DNA of 64,000 bases from Turneriella sp942492915 (GCA_942492915.1 OW818662.1:2604001-2668000), one strand, 5' to 3'. Counted from the stretch's first letter, positions 26,881-35,550 are shown. The notes: generated by a model not told the origin, from the letters alone. Numbers and translations: made by a program.

Positions 26881-27414
26881 TTATGGCGAGCCCTCGGGGG
26901 CTCCCGGGCCTTCCATTTTCATTCTCTCTTGTGAAGTAAAGAATTCGAATGTCTCTTTAACCTGATCGAAAGTAGCAACAATTTTCTTATCTGAAATAAA
27001 TTGAATATGGAGCTTCTTATTTTCGAAATATTTAGCCTGCGGATCATTGTTATCCGTATCGGCATTCTTTCCGATTGTATAGGTCAGAGATTTTGGTGAC
27101 GAACTAATAAGGGTTAAGGGATATCGTGCTGCCATGGGTAAACAGACCCCCCGGCCACCTACGTTCTTGCAGACACCCGTTGAAATAGACACGAGCAAAA
27201 TTCTGTTTTGCAAAAAATACAGAACGTCGGAATGCGATTGAGGTACATACCAACCACCTTGGTCATAAGGCCTGGCGGCATCTGCCAACCGCAATGTTTT
27301 TTCCAGTAGCGCAGTTTTTACCTTGCTGACTTTCTTGTTTGCAGAGATCGCCGGGGCCGCAAACATTGCAGTGATAATAATTGTTGAAATTGTTTTTATG
27401 AACATAGTTCTCAT
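26881..27414 (-). CDS. Secreted protein of unknown function
   Basis: I use the ATG giving MRTMFIKTISTIIITAMFAAPAISA, a clear signal peptide; a second ATG three codons on is equally possible. The longer frame runs back into the cyclase gene. The mature part of about 150 residues (DQGGWYVPQSHSDVLYFLQ, SISTGVCKNVGGRGVCLP) has two cysteines that could form a disulfide, and mixed charged strands. Codon use looks more A/T-rich than that of its neighbours, which hints at acquisition. No family was recognised. It lies just downstream of the adenylate cyclase in the same direction. Confidence 0.6.
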   Translation of the reverse strand: MRTMFIKTISTIIITAMFAAPAISANKKVSKVKTALLEKTLRLADAARPYDQGGWYVPQSHSDVLYFLQNRILLVSISTGVCKNVGGRGVCLPMAARYPLTLISSSPKSLTYTIGKNADTDNNDPQAKYFENKKLHIQFISDKKIVATFDQVKETFEFFTSQERMKMEGPGAPEGSP

Positions 27415-27493
27415 AAGATTATATTTGATGGGTCGCGGATTGCTTCTCGCGAAGACACAGAAAATCACGAATCTCTGAGGCATAAAGCCCTTT

Positions 27494-28789
27494 TCACAGG
27501 ACATGCTGCCGTGCGCTCAACAATTCATACATTTCTGTATCGCCGAGGCTCTTGGCATTCTGCACTCCGCGTGAGCGAATTTCGAAGTTGTCGCCGATAC
27601 TTTTCGCCGTCGCCGCCGACAAGTTGATGTGGCCCACTTCGCCGGCAGATTCCATGCGCGAAGCCACGTTGACTGTGTCACCCCAGATGTCATAGGCAAA
27701 CTTGTGGTCACCGATGATGCCCGCAACCAGCGGCCCCGTGTGCAGACCAATGCGGATATCCCAATAAGAAGAGCCTTTTTTTTCGGCCTGAGCCTTTTGC
27801 TCTCTTGCGATGGCAAGAAAATCGAGCGCCGCCCGCGCAGCGCGTTCAGCGTGATCGTTTACCGGCTCGGGAATACCCGCAGCACACATATAGCTGTCAC
27901 CAATCGTCTTGAGTTTTTCGAGCCCGTATTTCTGCACGATGCGGTCAAACTGGCTGAAGCAGGTCTCGAGTGACGCGAGCAGATCGTGCGGTGACATCGT
28001 GGCGGCGAGTTTTGTGAAACCGACAAAATCAGTAAACAGCACTGTGACCGAATCGTAATGCCGCGGTTCATATTTGCCTTTAGCTTTGAGCTCGTCTGCG
28101 ACACTGCGCGGCATAATATTGAGCAATAGTTTATCGGCGAGATCACGCTGCGCAATGAACGCATCTTCGGCTCGTGCGCTTTGGTGCGCTATGAAGCGGA
28201 ATTCGAGAACCATGATCAGAAACAGTGCCGCCGCGGTGAATACCGTAAAGAATAGGCGGGTACCGGGGTGTGGTACGGGCAATATTTCCGGGACGAAATA
28301 AGTCCAAACTTTGAGCCCAATGAATGTCCCCAAAGATATCACGGTACCGCTGTGCCGGAGCAATGGCTTTTTGTGAAGAACGAAATTCCCGATTCCGACT
28401 ATCACTAACACCCAGTATTCGAGCCCGTAAACGCCGCCAAAAATAATTGTGAGTGAAGCAATCAGCGCGGTCATCAAGTGCGCGAACGCTACGATCGGCC
28501 CGTAAAAGCGCCGCGTTCTGCCGCGATAGATAAATATGCCCGTGCCGATGACGAGAGCCAGCACGGGTGGAAATCCGCCGAGGTAATAATTGCGGTAAAA
28601 CGCGAAATCGATCTGCAGCAACCCCACCCAGGCGACGAGCAATGAAGTGCTCATTGCTAGAATTAGAATCAGCGACACCATCATGAGCTGGTTGGCAGAC
28701 ACGTGCAGCTTGCGTTCGTCGGGCGAAGTGCCTTCGGGTATGGCGAACTCAGAAACCCAGTGCCAGAAACTTTGCAGAGCGGGAATCAT
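27494..28789 (-). CDS. Membrane-bound class III adenylate/guanylate cyclase
   Basis: The N-terminal 200 residues hold six hydrophobic segments. The C-terminal catalytic domain (about 235-425) has VTVLFTDFVGFTKLA with the metal-binding Asp, KTIGDSYMCAAGIP with the second Asp, and IRIGLHTGPLVAGIIG and IWGDTVNVASRMES. The Lys-Asp type substrate pair (KTIGDS, then DIWGD) suggests adenine preference. It would make cAMP at the membrane. The cyclic-nucleotide-binding protein at the left edge is a candidate receiver; that link is inference. Confidence 0.93.
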   Translation of the reverse strand: MIPALQSFWHWVSEFAIPEGTSPDERKLHVSANQLMMVSLILILAMSTSLLVAWVGLLQIDFAFYRNYYLGGFPPVLALVIGTGIFIYRGRTRRFYGPIVAFAHLMTALIASLTIIFGGVYGLEYWVLVIVGIGNFVLHKKPLLRHSGTVISLGTFIGLKVWTYFVPEILPVPHPGTRLFFTVFTAAALFLIMVLEFRFIAHQSARAEDAFIAQRDLADKLLLNIMPRSVADELKAKGKYEPRHYDSVTVLFTDFVGFTKLAATMSPHDLLASLETCFSQFDRIVQKYGLEKLKTIGDSYMCAAGIPEPVNDHAERAARAALDFLAIAREQKAQAEKKGSSYWDIRIGLHTGPLVAGIIGDHKFAYDIWGDTVNVASRMESAGEVGHINLSAATAKSIGDNFEIRSRGVQNAKSLGDTEMYELLSARQHVL

Positions 28790-28838
28790 GAGGGGAGCAA
28801 CTGTCGCTCAGCGCAAGCGTCAAGCGCATCGTCGCCTG

Positions 28839-29168
28839 TCATTTGTTGATGCTGATGTGGGCCGCGTAAGGGCGCTCGGCGTTACTGGTCTGCTCCACGC
28901 GAATTTCGCGCTCGGGCATTGCAGTCAGGTGAAAAAACACGCGGGTGCCTTCAACGCGTTGCCTTGCGACGCCAAAGGCCATTTGTTCGAAAACGGTGAT
29001 GGGTTCTGTGATGCCCGGGCCTTTCTCGTGCATCTGCCAGTAGCCGCTGATAGGGTTCGGGCCCGCCGGTGTGTGGTCTGTGCCCGCCGTGGCGATCTGG
29101 TAGTGCACTTCGTTGCGGTTGGTATTACGACGGATGAAAAAGAGGTCTTGCTTTGTTTCGCTTGCCAT
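28839..29168 (-). CDS. DUF4833 domain protein
   Basis: The sequence ETKQDLFFIRRNTNRNEVHYQI, followed by GPNPISGYWQMHEKGPGITEPIT, matches what I know of DUF4833 proteins. I take the ATG giving MASETKQDLFF, with GAGG just upstream, rather than the version 8 codons longer. The 109-residue protein has no signal peptide and no catalytic motif. Function is not known for this family. It is divergent from the oxidoreductase gene, with an 80-bp gap. Confidence 0.72.
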   Translation of the reverse strand: MASETKQDLFFIRRNTNRNEVHYQIATAGTDHTPAGPNPISGYWQMHEKGPGITEPITVFEQMAFGVARQRVEGTRVFFHLTAMPEREIRVEQTSNAERPYAAHISINK

Positions 29169-29248
29169 GGCCTCGGGGGATGCACGGCGCAATCTGATTC
29201 GCTTTGTGTAAAGTGCAAAACAGCGGCCAGGTCTATAGAGGACGGCCT

Positions 29249-30316
29249 ATGCCAGAAGTCAGAAATGGCGTCGGAGTAGATCCCTTGCAAAAGATTGTCA
29301 TTCACTCCCCCGGCGGCTACAAAAAGCTGAAGCTCGAAGAATTTCCCGATCCTGTTCCCGGCGTCAGCGAAGTGGTTGTGAGAACCGAAGCCGTCGGCGT
29401 CAACTATGCTGACTGTGCTGTGCGCTGGGGCGTCTACGAATCGGCAAAAAAATATTTCGGCTGGCCTATCACCCCGGGTTTCGAATTCGCGGGTGTCGTC
29501 ACTGCGGCAGGCGCTGCTGCAAAACACGCCGTCGGCAACAGGGTTTTTGGCATCAGCTTCTTCGGCGCGTACGCGACGCATGTGTGTGTGCCCTCGCATC
29601 GGGTATATCCACTGCCGACGGGGCTCACCATGCCACAGGCGGCGGGATTTCCCGCAGTGCATATGACGGCATACCATGCGCTGTTTCAGCTCGTGCGCAT
29701 TCGCGCCGGCGGCAAAGTTCTCATTCATTCAGCGGCAGGCGGTGTCGGGTCTGCACTGTTGCAGTTGAGCAGGATTGCGGGCTTCGAGCCATTCGGCGTC
29801 GTGGGTGCCCCGCAAAAGGTCGACTTCGCGCGTGACTTTGGTGCGCAAGAAGTGATCGACAAAAGTCATGAAGACCTTTGGGCGCGCGCGCGCCATTTTG
29901 CGCCTGGCGGGTATGACGCGATTTTTGATGCGAATGGCTACACAACCTTCCAGAAAAGTTATGACCATCTGGCGCCGACCGGAAAGTTGATCGTCTACGG
30001 GTCACACTCACTGCTACCTAAAGAAGGCGGGCGGATTAACTATTTCAAAGCAGCCTGGGGTCTTATAAGAACACCGCGATTCAATCCGCTCGAAATGCTT
30101 AGCACAAATAAGACCGTCAGTGGCTTTAACATCTCATTCCTATTTTCGCGCACAGATCTTCTGGACGCAGCGATGACCGAATTGCTGCTTTGGTTGAAAG
30201 AAGAAAAGCTCCGCCCGCCGGCTGTGACGGAAATACCGTTTACGCAGGCCGCTCAAGCGCACCGGCTCATCGAATCGGGCAAATCGGTCGGGAAAATCGT
30301 GCTAGTGCATTCCTGA
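29249..30316 (+). CDS. Medium-chain dehydrogenase/reductase, quinone-oxidoreductase/VAT-1-like
   Basis: The N-terminal GroES-like part (PGVSEVVVRTEAVGVNYADCAVRWG) lacks the zinc-ligand cysteines of alcohol dehydrogenases, which fits the zinc-free quinone oxidoreductase branch. The Rossmann motif LIHSAAGGVGSALLQLSRI and the closing FTQAAQAHRLIESGKSVGKIVL are typical. It would use NADPH to reduce quinones or enones. AGAGGACGG precedes the chosen ATG. Repeat copy A begins 10 bp after its stop. Confidence 0.9.
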   Translation: MPEVRNGVGVDPLQKIVIHSPGGYKKLKLEEFPDPVPGVSEVVVRTEAVGVNYADCAVRWGVYESAKKYFGWPITPGFEFAGVVTAAGAAAKHAVGNRVFGISFFGAYATHVCVPSHRVYPLPTGLTMPQAAGFPAVHMTAYHALFQLVRIRAGGKVLIHSAAGGVGSALLQLSRIAGFEPFGVVGAPQKVDFARDFGAQEVIDKSHEDLWARARHFAPGGYDAIFDANGYTTFQKSYDHLAPTGKLIVYGSHSLLPKEGGRINYFKAAWGLIRTPRFNPLEMLSTNKTVSGFNISFLFSRTDLLDAAMTELLLWLKEEKLRPPAVTEIPFTQAAQAHRLIESGKSVGKIVLVHS

Positions 30317-30325
30317 CAAACTTCA

Positions 30326-30416
30326 GTATCTAAGACTTTGCTCCTCACTAAGCCAAGACGACTGGTCGAAGCTACGACGTAATGCCTGAACCTGGGTGAC
30401 GCTATGCGACAGGATA
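30326..30416 (+). repeat. Direct repeat A, copy 1
   Basis: A 91-bp unit has a second copy at 35460-35550 in the same orientation; by hand I count 8 mismatches. This copy is flanked by AGTATC and GATACT at its ends, a short inverted terminal match. The centre (GTCGAAGCTACGAC) is nearly palindromic. The rest of the 540-bp gap up to the next gene is A/T-rich, and I see no supported gene in it. Confidence 0.88.
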
Positions 30417-30856
30417 CTGATTATGAGAAGTCAAATATCGCCTTAAAGAGCTATATTTAACCTTGCACCGGCTTGTACCGCTAGGGTGCAGAACAGCATT
30501 AGTAACAAAAAGTTCATGGCTCGCATGAAACATTGATCGAATCATTAAATAAATTGTCAATAGCCATGCCGTGAAGCCTGCGAGCATTCGTAATGCTCAT
30601 GCGCTGAATGGGAAACAAAATCATTAGTCGGCCGATTATTTCGAAATTGACGGCGCAGGCCGACGGACGTATGTAAATTATGCGAAACTCAACCCTGCGG
30701 CTTTTCTTGGGGTGCAAGACCTTTATTTTGTCTTCTCTAAGAACAGGTTTTACCCCTGAGATATCAGAGGGACTATCAGCCGCAATGGAGAGCAATTTCT
30801 AATATATTGAACGTGATATTCGCGTGACGCATCATCTCAGTGATCTGTAGCGCTGC

Positions 30857-33397
30857 ATGCGATTCACGCTTAGCGTCGCCTGTTTTGCCGTGATTCATTG
30901 CGGCGGATTCACTTCAACACAGGACCTCATTGATGCAAAATTTGGTGATTTCGTTTCACCTCTTGTATCTTCAGTCACTCCCAGTGCGGGCGCTACCGAC
31001 ATAAGTGATCAAACCACTGTGCAGATTACTTTTAATGAAACCATGGATGCCGACTCGATTAACGCGGGCACCTTAATCGTCGCAAAATCTAATCAAGCCG
31101 TTTCGGGTACGGTTTTATACGACGCAGCGGCGCGTACCGCGACATGGACACCTGGGCAACGACTCATAACGAGCAGTGTGTATGAGGTAACAGTTTCGGG
31201 CGTGCGTGATCGCGCCGGTAACAAATTAAAACAGATATTCAAATCGACTTTTACAACCGACGCATGCCCCTCACCTGGCCAGACTCGTGTCGGGTTTGAT
31301 GGCACGATCCGCGCCATAACTCGCGCGGGTTGCATCTATTATGTCGGTGGTGAATTTACGACCGCAGGCACAATGGTTCCCGGTGGTGTCATGCTGGATC
31401 GAAATACGGGAACTTTTCCGCTGGGGTTGGCGCGCGAAGAGATTAACGGATATGTTACGATCGCGATCAGCGACGGTGCGGGCGGATTCTATATTTCTGG
31501 TGAGTTTACCGCGATTGGCGGTGTCGCACGGGGCCGCCTGGCCCGTATTAGTGCTGACGGCCGATTGCATAGCTTTAATCCACCGACCTTAAACAATTCT
31601 GCGTCAGCAATGATTCTGGTCGATTCGACGATATACCTCGGCGGCAGCTTTACCGCGATCGGCGATGTCGCGCGCAATAATTTCGCGGCTATCGATACTG
31701 CTGGAAACCTGCTGGCATTTAATCCGAACCCCAATAACGCAGTGAGCGCAATCTTTTACAGCGGCGGCTGGATTTTTTTTGGTGGCACATTTACTACCGT
31801 TTCGGGCCAGACCCGAAACCGGCTTGCGGCAGTCGACGCCAGCGGAAATCTCGCTGTTTGGAATCCCTCAATGACAGGTGCCAGCCCAATTATAGTAGCG
31901 ATCAATCAAGTGGGAAACGATCTTATCGTTGGTGGAAACTTCAACATGGTAAGCGGTACGTCTCGCGCCAACGCTGCCGCTCTGGATATTGGCGCATCTT
32001 GCATGAGCAGCTTTGTCGTGGGCACTTGTCTGCTCGCCTGGAATCCTAACTTTACTGGCGGCTGGGTCCAAGCTCTGGCGGTCAACGGCAACACGATCAT
32101 TGCGGCCGGAGGTTTTAATACAGTGGGCGTTGCTCGCAACGGCCTCGCGGCATTTACTTATCCAGGTGCTGGTGCTCTCAATTGGAACCCAGCCACAACG
32201 GGCGGTACAACTACGACGCTCGCAATGGGTAGCGACCGCGTCTATATCGGTGGTGCATTTACGACGGTTGGTGCTGTTAATCGGAGTAAAGCAGCCGCCG
32301 TGTTAATAACTTCGGGTTGCCTTTCTGCTTACACCGACACTTGCGTGTCCGGATGGAATCCTAATTTGAACAACCAGGCGCTTACCTTGAGCCTAAATTC
32401 AGATACGGTGTTCATAGGTGGAGGTTTCACGGCGATAAACAACGCCACTCGCTCGGGTTTAGCGGCGTTCTCCACAGATGGCACGTTGCTCCCGTGGACG
32501 GGAGTTGCTGCTGCCCCGCCGATGGTCTACGCGCTGACCGTCCGAAATGGCGTAGTTTATGTCGGTGGTAGTTTCGCGACCATTAATGGGATCGCCAGGG
32601 GTAACATTGCTGCGATTGATTCTGACGCGACGCTGTTGCCTTGGCACCCGAATGTCAATGGTACGGTAAGGGCATTCGCCCTTACCGATGATGGTCTTAT
32701 TGCTGGCGGGGATTTTACTCTTGCGAACGTTGCGGGCACAAGTTGCGGTTCGGGTGGGCTTACGCGAAACCGCCTAGCCGCCTTCAACTACTCTGATGCC
32801 TGCCTGCTCAATTGGGATCCCAATGCGGGTGGTGCAGTCTACGCGCTCCGGGCCAAGGGCAATTCTGTTTACGCAGGCGGCACCTTTACAACCATCGGGG
32901 CGCAGCCACGAAACCGTATTGCGAGAATCAGCAGCTCAAATTCATGCCTGTCGACCTACAGTACCGGTGCATGTTTAGAGTCATTCGCTGTAAATGTGGA
33001 CAATAATGTCGTGCGCGCAATAGCTGTGAGTGATACGCGTGTTTATTTTGGCGGCGATTTCACGACGATTGGCGGTGCAGCCATAGCGCGTGCGGCGTCA
33101 GCCGACCTTGCTGGAAATTTAATAAACTGGTCTCCGGGCACAATCGCGACCGGAAACGTTCTTGCGCTGGAAGAAAATCAAGGTATAATCTATGCGGCGG
33201 GAGGTTTTAGTAATTATTTTCTCGCCGTGACTGCCGCCGGTGGTGTCACGTTTCCTAGCGGCATCAGTTCACCGGTAAATGCTCTTCACTTGCAATCGAC
33301 GCGTATCATGGCCGCCGGTGCATTTACGAGCGTCGGTACAAAGCTGCGCGATAAGGTAGCGGGTATCAGTTTGTCGGGCGATTCAGTGGTGTGGTAG
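30857..33397 (+). CDS. Large lipoprotein: SbsA Ig-like domain plus delta-60-type beta-propeller repeats
   Basis: A lipobox VIHC follows a short signal (MRFTLSVACFAVIHC), then the linker TSTQDLIDAKF shared with the DUF1566 lipoprotein. Residues about 35-135 are a SbsA/Big_5 Ig domain (VSSVTPSAGATDIS, FNETMDADSINAGT). The rest is about 13 units of 45-60 residues following the pattern YxGGxFTxxG..R..LAAxD..G.LxxWNPN, as in delta-60/DUF5122-like propeller proteins. Some units carry inserted Cys-containing loops (CLSAYTDTCVSGWNP). Probably anchored on the outer membrane and ligand- or surface-binding; no enzyme motif. It lies inside the segment bounded by the A repeats. Confidence 0.78.
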   Translation: MRFTLSVACFAVIHCGGFTSTQDLIDAKFGDFVSPLVSSVTPSAGATDISDQTTVQITFNETMDADSINAGTLIVAKSNQAVSGTVLYDAAARTATWTPGQRLITSSVYEVTVSGVRDRAGNKLKQIFKSTFTTDACPSPGQTRVGFDGTIRAITRAGCIYYVGGEFTTAGTMVPGGVMLDRNTGTFPLGLAREEINGYVTIAISDGAGGFYISGEFTAIGGVARGRLARISADGRLHSFNPPTLNNSASAMILVDSTIYLGGSFTAIGDVARNNFAAIDTAGNLLAFNPNPNNAVSAIFYSGGWIFFGGTFTTVSGQTRNRLAAVDASGNLAVWNPSMTGASPIIVAINQVGNDLIVGGNFNMVSGTSRANAAALDIGASCMSSFVVGTCLLAWNPNFTGGWVQALAVNGNTIIAAGGFNTVGVARNGLAAFTYPGAGALNWNPATTGGTTTTLAMGSDRVYIGGAFTTVGAVNRSKAAAVLITSGCLSAYTDTCVSGWNPNLNNQALTLSLNSDTVFIGGGFTAINNATRSGLAAFSTDGTLLPWTGVAAAPPMVYALTVRNGVVYVGGSFATINGIARGNIAAIDSDATLLPWHPNVNGTVRAFALTDDGLIAGGDFTLANVAGTSCGSGGLTRNRLAAFNYSDACLLNWDPNAGGAVYALRAKGNSVYAGGTFTTIGAQPRNRIARISSSNSCLSTYSTGACLESFAVNVDNNVVRAIAVSDTRVYFGGDFTTIGGAAIARAASADLAGNLINWSPGTIATGNVLALEENQGIIYAAGGFSNYFLAVTAAGGVTFPSGISSPVNALHLQSTRIMAAGAFTSVGTKLRDKVAGISLSGDSVVW

Positions 33398-33442
33398 ATT
33401 TGCGCCTGCCATAGGCCAGTGAGAATTTGTTCGGGTTACACC

Positions 33443-33538
33443 ATGTATCTGCACGGGGGGCTCGCGAGACACGCCGACCCGATATTTGCTTATGACGAAG
33501 ACCCAGAAGACAATACGTCAATTTGGAACTTTACCTAG
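33443..33538 (+). pseudogene. Possible short coding remnant
   Basis: An ATG opens a 31-codon frame, MYLHGGLARHADPIFAYDED and so on, ending in TAG. Its acidic composition looks protein-like but it has no ribosome site. It lies in the 315-bp gap between the propeller lipoprotein and the protease, which otherwise holds repeat B. Its parent gene was not recognised. Confidence 0.25.
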
Positions 33539-33552
33539 AACTCAAATCCCAT

Positions 33553-33681
33553 GCGCAAATGTAGCCCTTTAAGCATCAACGACCCATGGTTCGACTCGGC
33601 GGTTGGTGAGCTCGCCGAACCACACCACAGGTAACTGGTCATTTTGTCCCATCTAAAATCGGGCGTAATTTCCTATATACT
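33553..33681 (+). repeat. Repeat B, copy 1
   Basis: This unit matches 35053-35203 over about 55 bp at the start, over an identical central stretch from CACCACAGGTAACTGG to GTCCCATCTAAA, and again at the end GTAATTTCCTATATACT. Copy 1 has about 20 extra bases after TTCGACTCGG; copy 2 has about 45 extra before the shared tail. It lies 31 bp beyond the protease stop codon. Confidence 0.85.
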
Positions 33682-33712
33682 TAAAATATTGATATTTAAT
33701 GAACAGACGTGT

Positions 33713-34908
33713 TTATTTTTCGCCCGCGACTCTGGCCGAGCTCAGCAGCGCGTCAATCTGTTCCTTAAGAACGTCATCTGACCGATAGACGAATTCGCCG
33801 CGGAATTTTTTTCCATTAGAAAAATGAATTTCGGCAATGCGGATGTGGTAGCGGTGGTCCGCTCCCTTTTTTCCCGCCTCCATCGCCTCGTAGGTCACAT
33901 CATACAGATAATATTTTCCGCCACCTCCGCCAGAAGATAAGAATTCACGATGTCCTGTGAGTGTGCCGCCAGTCGGTGTCGCACGCACTTTTTTTGCGGC
34001 AATTGCCATCGCGTCGTAGTCTCCTGTCGCACCACCTGAGAAAATCTTCGCGCTCGTCGATGCGTCGCGATTCGAAAATACAAGCTGCGACCCGCTGCGT
34101 GATTTTTCATCAAATGAAACGGGCATGTCGAATGTCAGGTTGTGCTCAGACCAAGCATAGATTTTTGAAGGCTCCACCTTGGCGCCTTCCGATTCGGGAA
34201 AGACAATTGGGGGGATCGGTGCCGTGCTCTGTTTGCCAGGAAATAAGACGGCAATGTAAGCCTTGTCACCTTCTGAGAGACTGGTTCCTGGGTTCATCTC
34301 AACCCTACCGCCATAAATATCACCAAGAACGATCTGTTGGTATCCCATTACCGAATTTGGATCAAAGGGTTTTCTATTTTCAGGTGGAACTTTTTTCTTT
34401 ATTAGCGTTGCATCTGCGGTTTTGCGATTCCAACCCAAATAATCTTGTAACGTCTTGTATAGCTGGTCGTTGACAGTCATGTATCGCAGCGAATCAGGAT
34501 TTTCAAATTCATGATTCAAGCCCAGCGCATGGCCAAACTCGTGCAGATGCACCGTGCAATCTTCTGCGTCAAATGGAACATAAAGTGAAGCACGTTCGGT
34601 GCTATTGGTTCCTGCGCCTACGGAGGACATCCCCATCACTTGGTTGAATTCAACGAAAATTCCGTATGCACCCTGAGTTTTTTTTCCGGATGAAAATGGA
34701 TGGTAAAATTTCCGTACTGACTCCATTCTTTTACGCAGTTTGCAAAAAAACCGCGCCGTTTTGCGTTACCATTTTTAAAATACACGTGGATCGTGCTCCC
34801 CGTTTTCCATCCACCTTTGGCCGCCGAGGGCTTAGTCTGGGGAGACGGTCGCTGGGAAACAGCGCTCAAGGTCATCGTAAGCACGAGAAGGAACAGCGCG
34901 GATTTCAT
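33713..34908 (-). pseudogene. Secreted metzincin-type zinc protease, split by a frameshift at an A8 run
   Basis: The first frame begins MKSALFLLVLTMTLSAVS (signal peptide) and continues GSTIHVYFKNGNAKRR to HFHPEKK, then leaves the family sequence and stops. A second frame, offset by one base, takes over as KKTQGAYGIFVEF and carries the zinc motif HEFGHALGLNHE and a Met-turn (NSVMGYQ). Joining them at the A8 run (T8 on the plus strand, 34678-34685) restores one protein of about 400 residues with a beta-rich C-terminal domain. In the first frame the run reads GAA AAA AAA CTC, a classical slippery heptamer for -1 shifting. It could be a real frameshift gene, a phase-variable tract, a decayed gene or a sequencing error. 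Confidence 0.75.
34678..34685 (-). other. A8 slippery tract in protease gene
   Basis: Eight consecutive A on the coding (minus) strand join the two protease frames. The in-frame layout A AAA AAA is the strongest bacterial -1 slippage heptamer. A tract of nine A would give a single open frame. Confidence 0.85.
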
Positions 34909-35052
34909 TAAAAATCTCGGGCCATTTAGCATGCTAGGATAAAAGTATCGCAAGGCCCTGCGTCAACTGTATAATCACCAAATGACGCTTTACACCCGAA
35001 AAATTGGCGATGCCCTAGGCTGAAGATATGAACTACCGTGCACAAAATATCG

Positions 35053-35203
35053 CGCATAAATGTAGCCCTTTAAGGATCAACTACCCATAGTTCGACTCCG
35101 CTCACCACAGGTAACTGGTCATTTTGTCCCATCTAAATCGGGCTTTAGACCTGCGAGATTCCGGGTGTTTTAAGCCTTAATTGGGAGTAATTTCCTATAT
35201 ACT
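35053..35203 (+). repeat. Repeat B, copy 2
   Basis: Second copy of the unit at 33553-33681, with its own internal insert of about 45 bp (from CTTTAGACC to TTGGG). Its last bases supply the stop codon (TAG, minus strand) of the nuclease fragment next to it. Confidence 0.85.
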
Positions 35204-35482
35204 GACAACTAACTTAACCGGCAAATGATCTGAGGCTATGCGTGTCAGCTGATTCTTAATGACCTCATATTTAAGGACAGTGCAACCTTCATTGTAAAAT
35301 ATCTTGTCCAGATTCCAGATGGGCGCGAACGACGGCCACGTCTTGATCTTGCGCTTCATGGCACCAGCGGCGTTGCGAAAACCGGCTAGATTCATGAAGA
35401 TATCAACGTAGCGCGTGCGTTCATTGCTATCCCCCAGGAGCAGAATAGGCAATGATTTGGTATCCAAGACTTTGCTCCCCAC
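35195..35482 (-). pseudogene. C-terminal fragment of an endonuclease/exonuclease/phosphatase-family gene
   Basis: The frame carries late EEP-superfamily motifs in the right order: LPILLLGDSNE (GDxN), TWPSFAPIWNLDKIF and the terminal SDHLPVKL. The first half of the domain, including the catalytic Glu and the earlier Asp/His region, is missing. The family-like sequence begins within about 25 bp of repeat A; the apparent ATG start is read from repeat DNA, and the stop codon is in repeat B. A truncated relic is more likely than a working gene. Confidence 0.75.
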
Positions 35483-35550
35483 TCAGCCAAGACGACTAGT
35501 CGAAGCGACGACGTAAGGCCTGAACCTGGGTGACCCTATGCCACAGGATA
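35460..35550 (+). repeat. Direct repeat A, copy 2
   Basis: This matches 30326-30416 at 83 of 91 positions by hand comparison, in the same orientation. It abuts the 5' break of the EEP nuclease fragment. Confidence 0.88.

Noticed and set aside
30514..30795. 93-codon minus-strand open frame in the gap before the propeller lipoprotein
   Set aside because: No family, no ribosome site and A/T-rich random-looking composition; not supported as a gene.
30326..35550. Integron attC sites at repeats A or B
   Set aside because: The paired RYYYAAC/GTTRRRY core motifs of attC are not visible; no integrase in the window.
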